Part shown: piece by piece, positions 8,295 to 16,826 of the stretch
Layout of the letters: each line of letters opens with the position of its first letter
Position numbering within the stretch: the first letter of the stretch is position 1
Source of the DNA: Blautia sp.
Lineage (GTDB): Bacteria; Bacillota; Clostridia; Lachnospirales; Lachnospiraceae
Direction of reading: 5' to 3'
NCBI GenBank assembly: GCA_017463155.1
Contig: JAFTPT010000002.1
Span: forward strand, 1 to 35,537
Length of the DNA stretch: 35,537 bases
The notes under the pieces: generated by a model
What the model saw: the letters and a program-made list of their open reading frames with translations, nothing else
What the model was told of the DNA's origin: nothing
Database searches by the model: none
Made by a program: the position numbers and the translations under genes

Positions 8295-9074
8295 ATGATC
8301 GACGAATCAAAATACCGCCGTTTTGACGAGAACTTTTCGCTGGCCGGCAAAACGGCCATCGTGACAGGCGCTTCCAACGGGATCGGTGAAGCGATCGCGC
8401 AGATGTTCATCCGCAAAGGCGCCAATCTGGCGGGCTTTGACATGAACCCGTCTCCGGTCCTTGCGGACTATGCGAAGGAGCACGGGGTATCCTATCTGGA
8501 GATCATCGGCGACATTACGGTCACCGACGATATCAAACGGACGGTTTCTTCCGTGATCGAAAAATTCGGAAAGATCGATATCCTCGTGAACTGCGCCGGC
8601 ATCGGCATCCTGGAGACGCTGGAGGAGTACACGGAGAAGGTGTGGGATAAGACGCTGGCCGTCAATCTGACCGGAGGGACCCGTATGGCCCTGGCCGTCG
8701 GGGAGACCATGAAGCAGAACGGTGGAGGAAGCATCGTCAATATCGCGTCCCAGGCCGGTATCGTCGCGCTGGAGAGGCATCTCGCCTACGGGACGGCCAA
8801 GGCGGGCGTCATTCAGATGACAAAGCAGCTGACCCTCGAATGGGCGCAGTACGGGATCCGCGTCAACGCGATCTCGCCGGCGGTCATCATGACGGACATG
8901 GGCCGCATGAACTGGGAAAATGAAAAGGGAGAGGCCTTCAAAAAGCTGATCCCGGCAAGACGCTTCGGGTATCCGGAGGAGGTCGCGGCCGCCTGTGTAT
9001 TCCTGGCGAGCGACGCGTCCCAGCTTATCAATGGAGCGAATCTGGTCCTGGACGGCGGTTTTACCATTTCCTGA
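8295..9074 (+). CDS. Short-chain dehydrogenase/reductase (SDR family)
   Basis: A 259-aa classical SDR. The cofactor motif TGASNGIG is at 24-31, NCAG at 99-102, and the catalytic residues are S152, Y165 and K169 in the YxxxK arrangement. C-terminal GANLVLDGGFT is the usual SDR ending. AGGAGG precedes the ATG and the gene begins 15 bp after the MDR dehydrogenase. It is the last gene of the first operon. It may oxidise a second polyol or reduce a keto-sugar in the same pathway; many homologues are annotated as gluconate or sorbitol dehydrogenases. Substrate unknown. Confidence 0.88.
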   Translation: MIDESKYRRFDENFSLAGKTAIVTGASNGIGEAIAQMFIRKGANLAGFDMNPSPVLADYAKEHGVSYLEIIGDITVTDDIKRTVSSVIEKFGKIDILVNCAGIGILETLEEYTEKVWDKTLAVNLTGGTRMALAVGETMKQNGGGSIVNIASQAGIVALERHLAYGTAKAGVIQMTKQLTLEWAQYGIRVNAISPAVIMTDMGRMNWENEKGEAFKKLIPARRFGYPEEVAAACVFLASDASQLINGANLVLDGGFTIS

Positions 9075-9106
9075 TAACAGAGAGGCCGCAGGGCCATTGA
9101 GTGAAC

Positions 9107-9141
9107 AAAAAACAGCCGCAGGGACCGGTCCCTGCGGCTGT
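9107..9141 (-). terminator. Rho-independent terminator of the fucU-like gene
   Basis: A perfect 30-bp palindrome (15-bp arms, 9112-9126 and 9127-9141) is followed on the minus strand by a run of six T. It ends the minus-strand gene and sits between two convergent genes. On the plus strand it lacks a T-tract but could still slow read-through. Confidence 0.88.
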
Positions 9142-9154
9142 GTGCGTATACAGC

Positions 9155-9601
9155 TTATTTGTTGATGACGACGCCCTTCTGGAGCATGACGTTGGCGTAG
9201 ATGGCCTTTTCGCCGGTGGCGATGATGCAGTAGGCCTTCTTGGCTTCCTCATAGAAGGCAAAACGCTCGATCTGTCCGATGCAGTCAGCACCACGTTCAT
9301 CGTGCTTTGCCGCGATCTCTTCATAGTCCTTCCAGATCTCGGGGGTGCCGCAGGTATCGCCGGGCATGACCTCCATGAGGTTCATCGGCTTTTCGATATA
9401 GGTGTCAAGCGGCATGACGGTCAGGATGGCGTCCAGGATCTCGGGAACACCGTGGCCGTCCATGCGGACGACGATGGCGTCCTTGCCCATGGTCTCGGCC
9501 GGGAAGTTGCCGTCGCCGATGACGATGCGGTCGCTGTGACCCATCTCACAGAGGATCTTGAGAAGCTCCGGGGAAAGAATTTCGGGAATACCTAATAACA
9601 T
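9155..9601 (-). CDS. fucU: FucU/RbsD-family sugar mutarotase (L-fucose mutarotase-like)
   Basis: A 148-aa protein matching FucU along its length. It opens with ILSPELLKILCEMGHSD, where H22 is the conserved histidine, continues with GDGNFPAETMG and PEIWKDYEE, and ends with RFAFYEEAKKAYCIIATGE and a NVMLQKGV tail. FucU interconverts anomers of L-fucose and related sugars in the cytoplasm; RbsD relatives act on ribose. AAAGGAG precedes the ATG. The gene runs against both flanking sugar operons and has its own terminator. A promoter-like TTGCAA-17-TAATCT (minus strand, 9677 to 9649) and a palindrome in the leader suggest separate control. It probably supplies the right anomer to one of the local kinases or isomerases. 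Confidence 0.88.
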   Translation of the reverse strand: MLLGIPEILSPELLKILCEMGHSDRIVIGDGNFPAETMGKDAIVVRMDGHGVPEILDAILTVMPLDTYIEKPMNLMEVMPGDTCGTPEIWKDYEEIAAKHDERGADCIGQIERFAFYEEAKKAYCIIATGEKAIYANVMLQKGVVINK

Positions 9602-9624
9602 AGCTGATTGCTCCTTTCTGATTC

Positions 9625-9677
9625 GTGTATGGATACACTTCTGTATTTAGATTACGCTTGTGACGCGATGATTGCAA
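9625..9677 (-). promoter_or_regulatory. Candidate promoter and leader palindrome of fucU-like gene
   Basis: On the minus strand TTGCAA (9677-9672) and TAATCT (9654-9649) are 17 bp apart. Just downstream, GTGTATGGATACAC (9625-9638) has perfect 6-bp arms around GG and could be an operator. The elements are weaker than the other promoters in this window. Confidence 0.45.
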
Positions 9678-9765
9678 GAGAAAAATGTAATTGACGGGTG
9701 ATGGCTGATTCCGGTTTGATCAGGAGCGGCTCCCGAAAAAAAGGGAAAAATCGTGATTTTGCATA

Positions 9766-9794
9766 TTGACAGAAGCGTGGAACGATAGTATATT
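9766..9794 (+). promoter_or_regulatory. Sigma-A-type promoter of the gatZ-gatY operon
   Basis: TTGACA at 9766-9771 and TATATT at 9789-9794 have a 17-bp spacer. The predicted start is near 9801, at the edge of the operator. Confidence 0.85.
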
Positions 9795-9800
9795 TTTATC

Positions 9801-9822
9801 AAAACCGAAACGTTTCGGTTTT
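9801..9822. promoter_or_regulatory. Perfect LacI-family operator at the gatZ promoter
   Basis: A perfect 22-bp palindrome with a central CG and core CCGAAACGTTTCGG lies directly on the predicted transcription start. Its inner ten bases, GAAACGTTTC, recur at 17666-17675 and 19511-19520 in two other promoters. The LacI-type gene inside this operon (12055) is the obvious candidate ligand. CcpA could also bind such a site. Confidence 0.85.
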
Positions 9823-9838
9823 AGAAAGGGAAAATGAC

Positions 9839-11152
9839 ATGAAGAATTTGATGCTGCAGGTTTTACAGGAACAAAAAGAAGGAAAACAGATCGGAATCTA
9901 CTCGGCTTGTACCGGTAACGCGCTTGTGCTGGAAGCTTGCATGCGCCACGCCGTGAAGACCGGCAGTCCTCTTCTGATCGAGGCAACGGCCAACCAGGTC
10001 GACCAGTACGGCGGCTACACAGGTATGAAGCCTGCGGATTTCATGAAGATGATCCATGAGCTGGCACAGAAGGCCGGGCTTTCCATGGACAGGATCATCC
10101 TGGGCGGAGATCATCTGGGACCGCTCACCTTTGCACATCTTCCTGAGGAGGAGGCCATGAAGGAAGCCTCCGAACTGGTGCGGCAGTATGTAAAAGCCGG
10201 CTTTACCAAAATCCATATCGATACAAGCATGAAGGTAGCCAGCGATCCGGCCGACGTACGGCTTTCGGATGAGATCATTTCCCGCAGGGGTGCCCTCCTG
10301 GCCTCCGTCGCGGAAAAAGCCTATGCGGAGCTCAAAGAGGAGAATCAGGACGCGGTTCATCCGGTCTACATTGTCGGCTCCGAGGTCCCGATCCCGGGGG
10401 GTTCCCAGGACGCGGTCGACACGGGCGTCCAGGTGACGAAGGTCGAAGACTTCAAGGCGACGGTCAAAGCTTTTGAAGATGCTTTTGCGGCAAAGGGGCT
10501 TTCCGATGCGTGGAAGTACGTGATCGGCGTGGTCGTGCAGCCCGGTATGGAAGAGAAGGACGCCGGCTGTACCGAATATGACCGCAGCAAGGCGGTCGAA
10601 CTGATGGCTTCCATCAAGGAATTCCCGTCACTTATGTTCGAAGGACATTCCTCCGACTACCAGACCAAATACAAACTGCGTGAGCTGGTGGAGGACGGCG
10701 TAGGGATCCTGAAGGTAGGCCCGGGCCTTACCTTTGCCCTTCGTGAAGGACTCTTTGCTCTTGCCTATGCGGAGAAGGAGCAGTACAAGGCCGAGCCCGA
10801 AAAGCAGAGTGATTTCATGGAAGCGCTGGATGAGGCCATGCTGGCGGATCCCAAATATTTCGTCAAGCATTATCACGGAACTGACGCGGAGATCGCGATC
10901 AAGCGGAAATTCTCCTTCTCGGACCGCTGCCGGTACTACCTGCCGCAGGAGAAGGTGCAGAAGGCGATGGATACTCTGTTTGACAATTTCAAGGACGGCG
11001 TTCCGCTCAACCTGCTGAGCCAGTTCATGCCGATCCAGTACACCAAGGTCCGTGAGGGCGTCCTGAAGAACGATCCCAAAGAACTGGTCTTTGACCGCGT
11101 TGCCAACACGGTCGACGAATACCTGTACGGAACACAGCAGGAAAAGCTTTAA
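9839..11152 (+). CDS. gatZ: D-tagatose-1,6-bisphosphate aldolase subunit, GatZ/KbaZ family
   Basis: A 437-aa protein of the GatZ/KbaZ family. Clear landmarks are IEATANQVDQYGGYTGM, DRIILGGDHLGPL, GFTKIHIDTSMK and IVGSEVPIPGG, each close to the E. coli proteins. In enteric bacteria GatZ and KbaZ have no aldolase activity of their own and are needed for full activity and stability of the catalytic GatY/KbaY subunit. The gatY-like gene follows 28 bp later, which supports a GatYZ complex that cleaves tagatose 1,6-bisphosphate to dihydroxyacetone phosphate and glyceraldehyde 3-phosphate. The ribosome site (GAAAGGG) is modest. The operator lies in the leader. Confidence 0.92.
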   Translation: MKNLMLQVLQEQKEGKQIGIYSACTGNALVLEACMRHAVKTGSPLLIEATANQVDQYGGYTGMKPADFMKMIHELAQKAGLSMDRIILGGDHLGPLTFAHLPEEEAMKEASELVRQYVKAGFTKIHIDTSMKVASDPADVRLSDEIISRRGALLASVAEKAYAELKEENQDAVHPVYIVGSEVPIPGGSQDAVDTGVQVTKVEDFKATVKAFEDAFAAKGLSDAWKYVIGVVVQPGMEEKDAGCTEYDRSKAVELMASIKEFPSLMFEGHSSDYQTKYKLRELVEDGVGILKVGPGLTFALREGLFALAYAEKEQYKAEPEKQSDFMEALDEAMLADPKYFVKHYHGTDAEIAIKRKFSFSDRCRYYLPQEKVQKAMDTLFDNFKDGVPLNLLSQFMPIQYTKVREGVLKNDPKELVFDRVANTVDEYLYGTQQEKL

Positions 11153-11180
11153 TCAATAAACCAAAAAGGAGGCTGACAAG

Positions 11181-12026
11181 ATGGCATATGTAACATCGAT
11201 GGAAATGCTCGCGAAAGCGCAGAAGGGCGGCTATGCGGTAGGCGCCTTCAACGCGGAGAACATGGAGATGGTAAAGGCGATCATCCAGGCGGCGGAGGAG
11301 CTTCGCGCCCCGGTCATGATCCAGACGACCCCCTCGACGATCAGGTACGGCACGTTGGATACGTATGCGGCGATCGTGAAAGCGGAGGCAGAGAATGCCA
11401 GCGTGCCGGTCTGCCTGCACCTGGATCACGGCAGCAGTTTTGAACTGGCCATGGAGGCCCTTAAGGCCGGCTACAGCTCCGTCATGATCGACGGCTCCAA
11501 GCTTCCGTTTGAGGAAAATGTGGAGGTCAGCAAAAAGGTGGCCGATGTGGCGGCAACCATGGGGATCCCGTGTGAGGCCGAGCTTGGAAAGGTCGGCGGC
11601 AAGGAAGACGACCTTGAGGCGGAGGCGGATACCAATACCGACCCGCAGCAGGCGAAGGAGTTTGTGGAACGCACAGGCGTCACCTCCCTGGCCGTGGCGA
11701 TCGGGACGGCGCATGGTTTTTACGTGGGGACACCGGTGCTTGACAAGGAACGCCTGAGCGAGATCCGGAAGGTCGTGGACATCCCGCTGGTGCTGCACGG
11801 AGCGTCCGGACTTACGGATGAGGACGTCAGCGACTGCGTGAAGCGCGGCATCTGCAAGGTGAACTTTGCTACGGAGCTCCGCGCGGCCTACACGAAGGCG
11901 GCGCGCAAAACGCTGGAGGATGAGAGCGTCTTTGATCCCAAGGCATATGGAAAAGCCGGCATCGCGGCTGTCAAGGAGCTTGTCATGGGCCGCATGAAGG
12001 TGTGTGGCTGCGACGGAAAAGCCTGA
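11181..12026 (+). CDS. gatY: Class II tagatose-1,6-bisphosphate aldolase catalytic subunit, GatY/KbaY family
   Basis: A 281-aa zinc-dependent class II aldolase, near the 284-286 aa of E. coli GatY/KbaY. HLDHG at 80-84 provides the catalytic D82 and zinc ligand H83; the other zinc histidines are H178 (IGTAHG) and H206 (VLHGASG). NFATELR near residue 230 fits the phosphate-binding end of the barrel. AAGGAGG precedes the ATG. Co-occurrence with GatZ favours tagatose bisphosphate over fructose bisphosphate as substrate, although GatY-type and Fba-type enzymes overlap in sequence. Confidence 0.9.
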   Translation: MAYVTSMEMLAKAQKGGYAVGAFNAENMEMVKAIIQAAEELRAPVMIQTTPSTIRYGTLDTYAAIVKAEAENASVPVCLHLDHGSSFELAMEALKAGYSSVMIDGSKLPFEENVEVSKKVADVAATMGIPCEAELGKVGGKEDDLEAEADTNTDPQQAKEFVERTGVTSLAVAIGTAHGFYVGTPVLDKERLSEIRKVVDIPLVLHGASGLTDEDVSDCVKRGICKVNFATELRAAYTKAARKTLEDESVFDPKAYGKAGIAAVKELVMGRMKVCGCDGKA

Positions 12027-12054
12027 TAAGGATTTTGTTTTTTGAGGTGATGAC

Positions 12055-13101
12055 ATGGCGGCGACCATGAAGGATCTGGCCAGGCATACCGGGCTGGGTC
12101 TGGCCACGATCTCGTCCTATTTTAACGGTGGAAATGTCCGTGAAAAGAACAGGATCAAGATCGAACAGGCGATCGAAGAACTGCATTATGAGGTGAACGA
12201 GGTCGCCAGAGGCCTGAAGACAAACGCGACCCATACGATCGGCGTCGTGATCCCGGAGCTGAACAACACCTTCTGCACGGAGATCATTACCGGTATGGAG
12301 GATATCCTGCGGAGCCGGGGCTACGCGACGATCGTGTGCGACTGCCGGACCGACGCGGCCCTTGAGCAGGAGGCCATCGAATTCCTGACCCGCAAGCGGG
12401 TGGACGGCATCATCAACATGCCGGTCGATCCGGCGGGAAGCGGGCTCCGGGAATTCTCCAAAGCGGGAAAGCCCGTCATACTCCTGGATCGCAGGATTCA
12501 GGGACTGGACTGTGACTGCGTGCTGGTGGACAACCGGAGAGCTGTCAATGAAGCCGCCTCTCTTCTGTTCGCGCAGGGACACCGCAACATAGGGATCATC
12601 AGCGGTCCCCGCGAGATCTATACGGCGTCCGAGCGGCTGAAGGGATATGCGGACGCCCACAAGGAAGCCGGGATCCCGGTGCAGGAGTCCCTGATCTGCC
12701 AGGGCGACTACACGATCCGGGGCGGCGTCAGCGGCATGATCTCGCTGATCCGCAGAAATCCGCATATGACGGCGGTGATCGCAACAAACTATGAAATGAC
12801 CGTGGGGATGATGATCGCGGTCAATGAGCTGGGAATACGGATTCCGGATGAACTGTCGCTGATCGGCTTTGACAATCTGGAATTTGCGCGGGCCTGCTGC
12901 CCTGCGCTGTCGATCGTGTCCCAGCCGACGATGGAGATGGCGAAGGAAACGGCTTCCCTGATGCTCGCAAGACTGGGCGTCGAGGGAGAAGCATCCTCCG
13001 GGCCGGAGGTGAAGTATTTACGGACCCGCCTGATCGGCGGCAGATCCGTTTCCGGACCTCTTCCGGGAGCAGAAGAGCGTAAGGCTGTCGGAGGCCTTTG
13101 A
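12055..13101 (+). CDS. LacI-family transcriptional regulator of the gat-like operon
   Basis: A 348-aa LacI-type protein. The HTH covers residues 4-28 (MKDLARHTGLGLATISSYFN), with recognition residues L16-A17, then the hinge helix NEVARGLKTN and a sugar-binding sensor domain. GAGGTG lies before the ATG. It sits inside the operon it probably controls, through the perfect operator at 9801-9822, giving autoregulation. Its DNA-binding helix has the same L16-A17 as the regulator at 17720 and closely similar flanking residues, so the two may share sites. The effector is unknown; a ketose phosphate or polyol phosphate is likely. Confidence 0.93.
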   Translation: MAATMKDLARHTGLGLATISSYFNGGNVREKNRIKIEQAIEELHYEVNEVARGLKTNATHTIGVVIPELNNTFCTEIITGMEDILRSRGYATIVCDCRTDAALEQEAIEFLTRKRVDGIINMPVDPAGSGLREFSKAGKPVILLDRRIQGLDCDCVLVDNRRAVNEAASLLFAQGHRNIGIISGPREIYTASERLKGYADAHKEAGIPVQESLICQGDYTIRGGVSGMISLIRRNPHMTAVIATNYEMTVGMMIAVNELGIRIPDELSLIGFDNLEFARACCPALSIVSQPTMEMAKETASLMLARLGVEGEASSGPEVKYLRTRLIGGRSVSGPLPGAEERKAVGGL

Positions 13102-13135
13102 TCATATGTACCCTTTTGAAGGGAGAGTAAACAAA

Positions 13136-14656
13136 ATGGAAAAGTCATATTTATTGGGAATCGATATCGGGACCAGCGCCTGCAAGATCGCGGTCTTTGA
13201 CAGAAACGGGCACGTGGCCGCCGCCGGAAACGGCAGCTACAAGGTCTACTACCCGCAGGAAGGCTGGGCCGAACAGGATCCGGAGGAATGGTGGGATGTG
13301 ATCTGCCGCACGATCCGGAAGACCCTGGAAGAAGGAAACATCGATCCGGACCGGATCGCCGGGATCGGGATCGACGGACAGAGCTGGTCGGCTATCGCCA
13401 TCGACAAAGAGGGCAGGGTCCTTACGAACACGCCCATCTGGATGGATACACGTGCCGCGTCGATCTGCAGAAGGCTGAACCGGGAGATCGGGGAGGACAG
13501 GATCTTTGCGGTCTCCGGCAATTCTCTTCAGCCGTCCTATACCACGGCGAAGGTCCTCTGGTACAAGGAAAACATGCCGGAGGTCTATGCGAAGATCGAT
13601 AAGATCCTGCAGTCCAACAGCTTTATCGGATATAAGCTGACCGGAGCCATCACCCAGGATCTGTCCCAGGGGTATGGCTGGCATTGCTTTTCCATGCGGG
13701 AAGGCACCTGGGATCCGGAGATGTGCGAAAAGCTCGGGATCCCGATGGAGTTTCTTCCGCCGATCGTCCCCTGTGATGAGATCATCGGGACGGTCACCAA
13801 AGAAGCGGCGGAAAAAAGCGGCCTTGCGGTCGGCACACCGGTTGCGGCCGGCGGGCTGGACGCGGCCTGCGGAACGCTCGGAGCCGGCGTGATCCATCCC
13901 GGGGAGACCCAGGAGCAGGGCGGACAGGCCGGCGGAATGAGTATCTGCCTGTCCGAATACAAGGCGGATCCACGGCTGATCCTCGGATACCATGTGGTTC
14001 CGGGTACCTGGCTCCTGCAGGGCGGGACCACCGGCGGAGGCGGCGTGATGCGCTGGTTCGAGCAGGAGTTCGCGTCCTACGAACGGGAGATCAGCGGCCG
14101 GGTCGGAAAGTCTTCATTGGAGCAGCTGAACGTGATCGCTGAGCAGGTACCGGCCGGGTGCGAAGGCCTTACCTTCCTCCCCTATATGGCAGGGGAACGT
14201 TCACCGATCTGGAATCCGGACGCGAAGGGTGTATTCTACGGACTGGATTTTTCGAAGACGAAGGGCCATATGGTCCGGGCCTGCATGGAGGGTGTGGCAT
14301 ACTCCCTCCGGCACAATCTGGAGGCGGCAAAGGAAGCCGGCGCAGAGGCAGAGGTTCTCCGTGCCATGGGCGGATCGGCCAATTCACTCCTCTGGACGCA
14401 GATCAAGTCCGACGTGACGGGCAGACCGATCGTCGTGCCCTCTTCGGACACCGCGACGACCCTCGGAGCGGCATTGCTCGCAGGCGTGGGCGTAGGCTTT
14501 TACAAGGATTACGAGGAAGCAGTGGCCTGTACGGTGCGCGAGATGCGGAGGCATGAACCGGATCCCGCGATGAAGGCCGTCTATGACGCAGGCTTTGAAA
14601 CATATAAGAAGCTCTATGAGAGCCTGAGAGGGCTTATGACAAGAAAGGAAGGTTAA
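13136..14656 (+). CDS. FGGY-family carbohydrate kinase (xylulokinase-like)
   Basis: A 506-aa FGGY kinase. The N-terminal ATPase motif is GIDIGTSACKIAVFD, the substrate region includes GWAEQDPEEWW, the catalytic Asp is probably in GGLDAACGTLGAG, and the C-terminal domain has GGSANSLLWTQIKSDVTGRPI and the adenine-loop glycines. Similarity is greatest to xylulokinases. I chose the ATG at 13136, after GGGAG; an ATG at 13106 would add ten residues. The gene is followed seven bases later by a GatD-like polyol-phosphate dehydrogenase, so this kinase may phosphorylate a polyol (for example galactitol or arabitol) or a ketose. In enteric bacteria the PTS makes galactitol 1-phosphate; here no PTS is present, which leaves room for this kinase to do that step. 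Confidence 0.87.
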   Translation: MEKSYLLGIDIGTSACKIAVFDRNGHVAAAGNGSYKVYYPQEGWAEQDPEEWWDVICRTIRKTLEEGNIDPDRIAGIGIDGQSWSAIAIDKEGRVLTNTPIWMDTRAASICRRLNREIGEDRIFAVSGNSLQPSYTTAKVLWYKENMPEVYAKIDKILQSNSFIGYKLTGAITQDLSQGYGWHCFSMREGTWDPEMCEKLGIPMEFLPPIVPCDEIIGTVTKEAAEKSGLAVGTPVAAGGLDAACGTLGAGVIHPGETQEQGGQAGGMSICLSEYKADPRLILGYHVVPGTWLLQGGTTGGGGVMRWFEQEFASYEREISGRVGKSSLEQLNVIAEQVPAGCEGLTFLPYMAGERSPIWNPDAKGVFYGLDFSKTKGHMVRACMEGVAYSLRHNLEAAKEAGAEAEVLRAMGGSANSLLWTQIKSDVTGRPIVVPSSDTATTLGAALLAGVGVGFYKDYEEAVACTVREMRRHEPDPAMKAVYDAGFETYKKLYESLRGLMTRKEG

Positions 14657-14662
14657 CAAGCG

Positions 14663-15709
14663 ATGAAAGCAGCAGTGGTAGTTGCAAATGAAAAGGTTGA
14701 ATATCAGGAGATCGAAGAGCCGCAGGTGAAACCGGGCTTTGTCAAGATCAGGGTCAAGGCTTCCGGTATCTGCGGATCCGATGTCCCGAGAGTCCTTCAT
14801 AACGGAGTCCATTTTTATCCCATCGTGCTGGGACATGAGTTCTCCGGCGATGTGGTCGAAACAGGGGAAGGCGTCACCAAGGTGAAGGCCGGTGACAGAG
14901 TCACCTGCGCACCGCTGATCCCCTGCATGAAGTGTGACGACTGCCAGAAAGGTCATTTCTCGCTTTGCAAGCACTATTCCTTCATCGGCTCGAGAGTGAA
15001 CGGCAGCAATGCGGATTACGTAGTGATCCCGGAACAGAACACGGTTCCTTTTGATCCGTCCATCTCTTATGAGCAGGGAGCCATGTTTGAGCCCTCCACG
15101 GTCGCTCTTCACGGATTGTTCCAGAACGACTACCAGGGCGGGGAGGACGTGGCGATCCTCGGCTGCGGCACCATCGGCATCTTCACCATGCAGTGGGCAA
15201 AGATCTTCGGCGCGCACAAGGTCGTCGTGTTCGATATCAGTGACGAGCGTCTGGAGCTTGCGACCCGGATGGGCGCGGACGCCGTGGTCAATACAACAAA
15301 AGAAAACTTTATGGAAGAGGCAATGGCCCTGACCGGCGGCAAGGGATACGGTTTTGTATTCGAAACGGCAGGACAGGTTCCCACCATGCAGATGGCATTC
15401 GAGCTGGCGGCCAACAAGGCTCATGTCTGCTTTATCGGTACGCCGCATGTGGATCTGACCTTTACGCCGAAGCTCTGGGAGTGCATGAACCGGAAGGAAT
15501 TCAAACTGACCGGCTCCTGGATGTCCTACAGTGCCCCGTTCCCGGGAAGGGAATGGACCCTGACCGCGGATTATTTCGCAAACGGAAAGCTCAAGTTCGA
15601 TCCGGCTTTCATTTTCCGTGAGATCCCCATGAGCCAGGCACAGGAGGCTTTCCAGATGTACAAGACCCCGGGTCTCGTACAGGGCAAGATCCTGCTGACA
15701 AATGAATAA
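14663..15709 (+). CDS. gatD: Galactitol-1-phosphate 5-dehydrogenase-like zinc enzyme (GatD family)
   Basis: A 348-aa zinc MDR dehydrogenase very close to E. coli GatD. Shared stretches include GICGSDVPRVLHNGVHFYPI followed by LGHEFSG (E. coli has GLCGSDLPRIFKNGAHYYPI), and GSWMSYSAPFPGREW near the end. Catalytic zinc ligands are C37 and H58-E59; structural cysteines are C88, C91, C94 and C102; the Rossmann motif is LGCGTIG. GatD oxidises galactitol 1-phosphate to tagatose 6-phosphate, upstream of the GatYZ aldolase. Relatives act on arabitol phosphate or xylitol phosphate, so the polyol could differ. GGAAGG precedes the ATG. Confidence 0.85.
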   Translation: MKAAVVVANEKVEYQEIEEPQVKPGFVKIRVKASGICGSDVPRVLHNGVHFYPIVLGHEFSGDVVETGEGVTKVKAGDRVTCAPLIPCMKCDDCQKGHFSLCKHYSFIGSRVNGSNADYVVIPEQNTVPFDPSISYEQGAMFEPSTVALHGLFQNDYQGGEDVAILGCGTIGIFTMQWAKIFGAHKVVVFDISDERLELATRMGADAVVNTTKENFMEEAMALTGGKGYGFVFETAGQVPTMQMAFELAANKAHVCFIGTPHVDLTFTPKLWECMNRKEFKLTGSWMSYSAPFPGREWTLTADYFANGKLKFDPAFIFREIPMSQAQEAFQMYKTPGLVQGKILLTNE

Positions 15710-15750
15710 ACAGGAATACGCGCGTACCGCGCACAATAAGGAGGAAGATT

Positions 15751-16761
15751 ATGGCTACTGTTGATCCCAAAACCGTTCCTTATAAAACACTGTATACCGG
15801 AGCAAAGATGCCTGTCGTGGGCATGGGTACCTTCGGAAGTGACCATGCGGATCCGGAAGCAGTTGCTGCATCCGTCAGGGGCGCGATCCCGGCGGGCTAT
15901 CGTTCCTTTGACTGCGCTGCCTGCTACGGCAACGAGGACGTGATCGGGCAGATCTTTGCGGATGCCTTTGCGGAAGGCCTTGTTACGCGTGAAGAGCTGT
16001 TCATCGCTTCCAAGGTGTGGAACGACATGCACGGTGACGGGGACGTCCTGCTTGCCTGCGCAAAAACGCTGAAGGACCTGAAGCTTGACTACCTGGATAT
16101 GTACTATGTGCACTGGCCCTTCCCGAACTACCATGCACCGGGCTGCGACGTGGATTCCCGGAATCCGGACGCGGTTCCCTTTACCGTGGAGCGGTTCATG
16201 AAGACCTGGCGGCAGATGGAACGCCTTGTGGACATGGGCCTCACAAAGCATATCGGCATGTCCAACATGACGATCCCGAAGCTGGAGGCCGTCCTGCCTC
16301 TGTGCCGCATCAAACCGGCCGCCATCGAGATGGAGCTTCACCCCTGCTTCCAGCAGCCGGAGCTTTTCAAATACTGTCAGGATAAAGGCATTGAGATCGT
16401 GGCCTTCTGCCCGATCGGCTCACCGGAGAGACCGGAGCGTGACAAGATGCCGGAGGATATCGCGGACATCGAGCTTCCGGAGATGAAGGCGATCGCCGCT
16501 GCCCACGGCGTGCATCCGGCCGTGATCTGCATTAAATGGTCCGTCCAGAGAGGGTCCTGCCCGATCCCCTTCTCCCTGAAGGAAAAGAATTACGTGATGA
16601 ACCTGAAATGCGTCACGGAAGATCCGCTGACGGAAGAGGAGATGAAGATCATCGAGGGCCTTGACCGGAACAACCGCCTGATCAAAGGCCACGTCTTCCT
16701 GTGGGAAGGAGCCAAAGACTGGCACGACCTGTGGGACGAGGACGGCGTGATCGTTAAATAA
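15751..16761 (+). CDS. Aldo/keto reductase
   Basis: A 336-aa AKR TIM-barrel oxidoreductase. The catalytic tetrad is visible as D54 and Y59 (FDCAACYGNE), K88 (ASKVWN) and H121 (YYVHWPF). It has the typical GMSNMTIPKLEAVL and PIPFSLKEKNYVMNL (cofactor-binding) segments. AAGGAGG precedes the ATG. It is the last gene of the gat-like operon. It could reduce aldoses to polyols (for example galactose to galactitol), feeding the GatD route, or detoxify aldehydes. Family certain, substrate inferred. Confidence 0.88.
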   Translation: MATVDPKTVPYKTLYTGAKMPVVGMGTFGSDHADPEAVAASVRGAIPAGYRSFDCAACYGNEDVIGQIFADAFAEGLVTREELFIASKVWNDMHGDGDVLLACAKTLKDLKLDYLDMYYVHWPFPNYHAPGCDVDSRNPDAVPFTVERFMKTWRQMERLVDMGLTKHIGMSNMTIPKLEAVLPLCRIKPAAIEMELHPCFQQPELFKYCQDKGIEIVAFCPIGSPERPERDKMPEDIADIELPEMKAIAAAHGVHPAVICIKWSVQRGSCPIPFSLKEKNYVMNLKCVTEDPLTEEEMKIIEGLDRNNRLIKGHVFLWEGAKDWHDLWDEDGVIVK

Positions 16762-16786
16762 GCATTCAAAGCAGAACAGAGAAAGA

Positions 16787-16826
16787 CCGCAGGTCTCCTG
16801 AAAAAGAGACACTGCGGCCTTTTTTT
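16787..16826. terminator. Bidirectional terminator between the gat-like operon and the VOC gene
   Basis: CCGCAGGTCTC (16787-16797) pairs with GAGAC-A-CTGCGG (16806-16817), with one bulged A, followed by seven T on the plus strand. On the minus strand the hairpin is followed by TCTTTCTCT, so it may also serve the convergent VOC gene. Confidence 0.88.
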
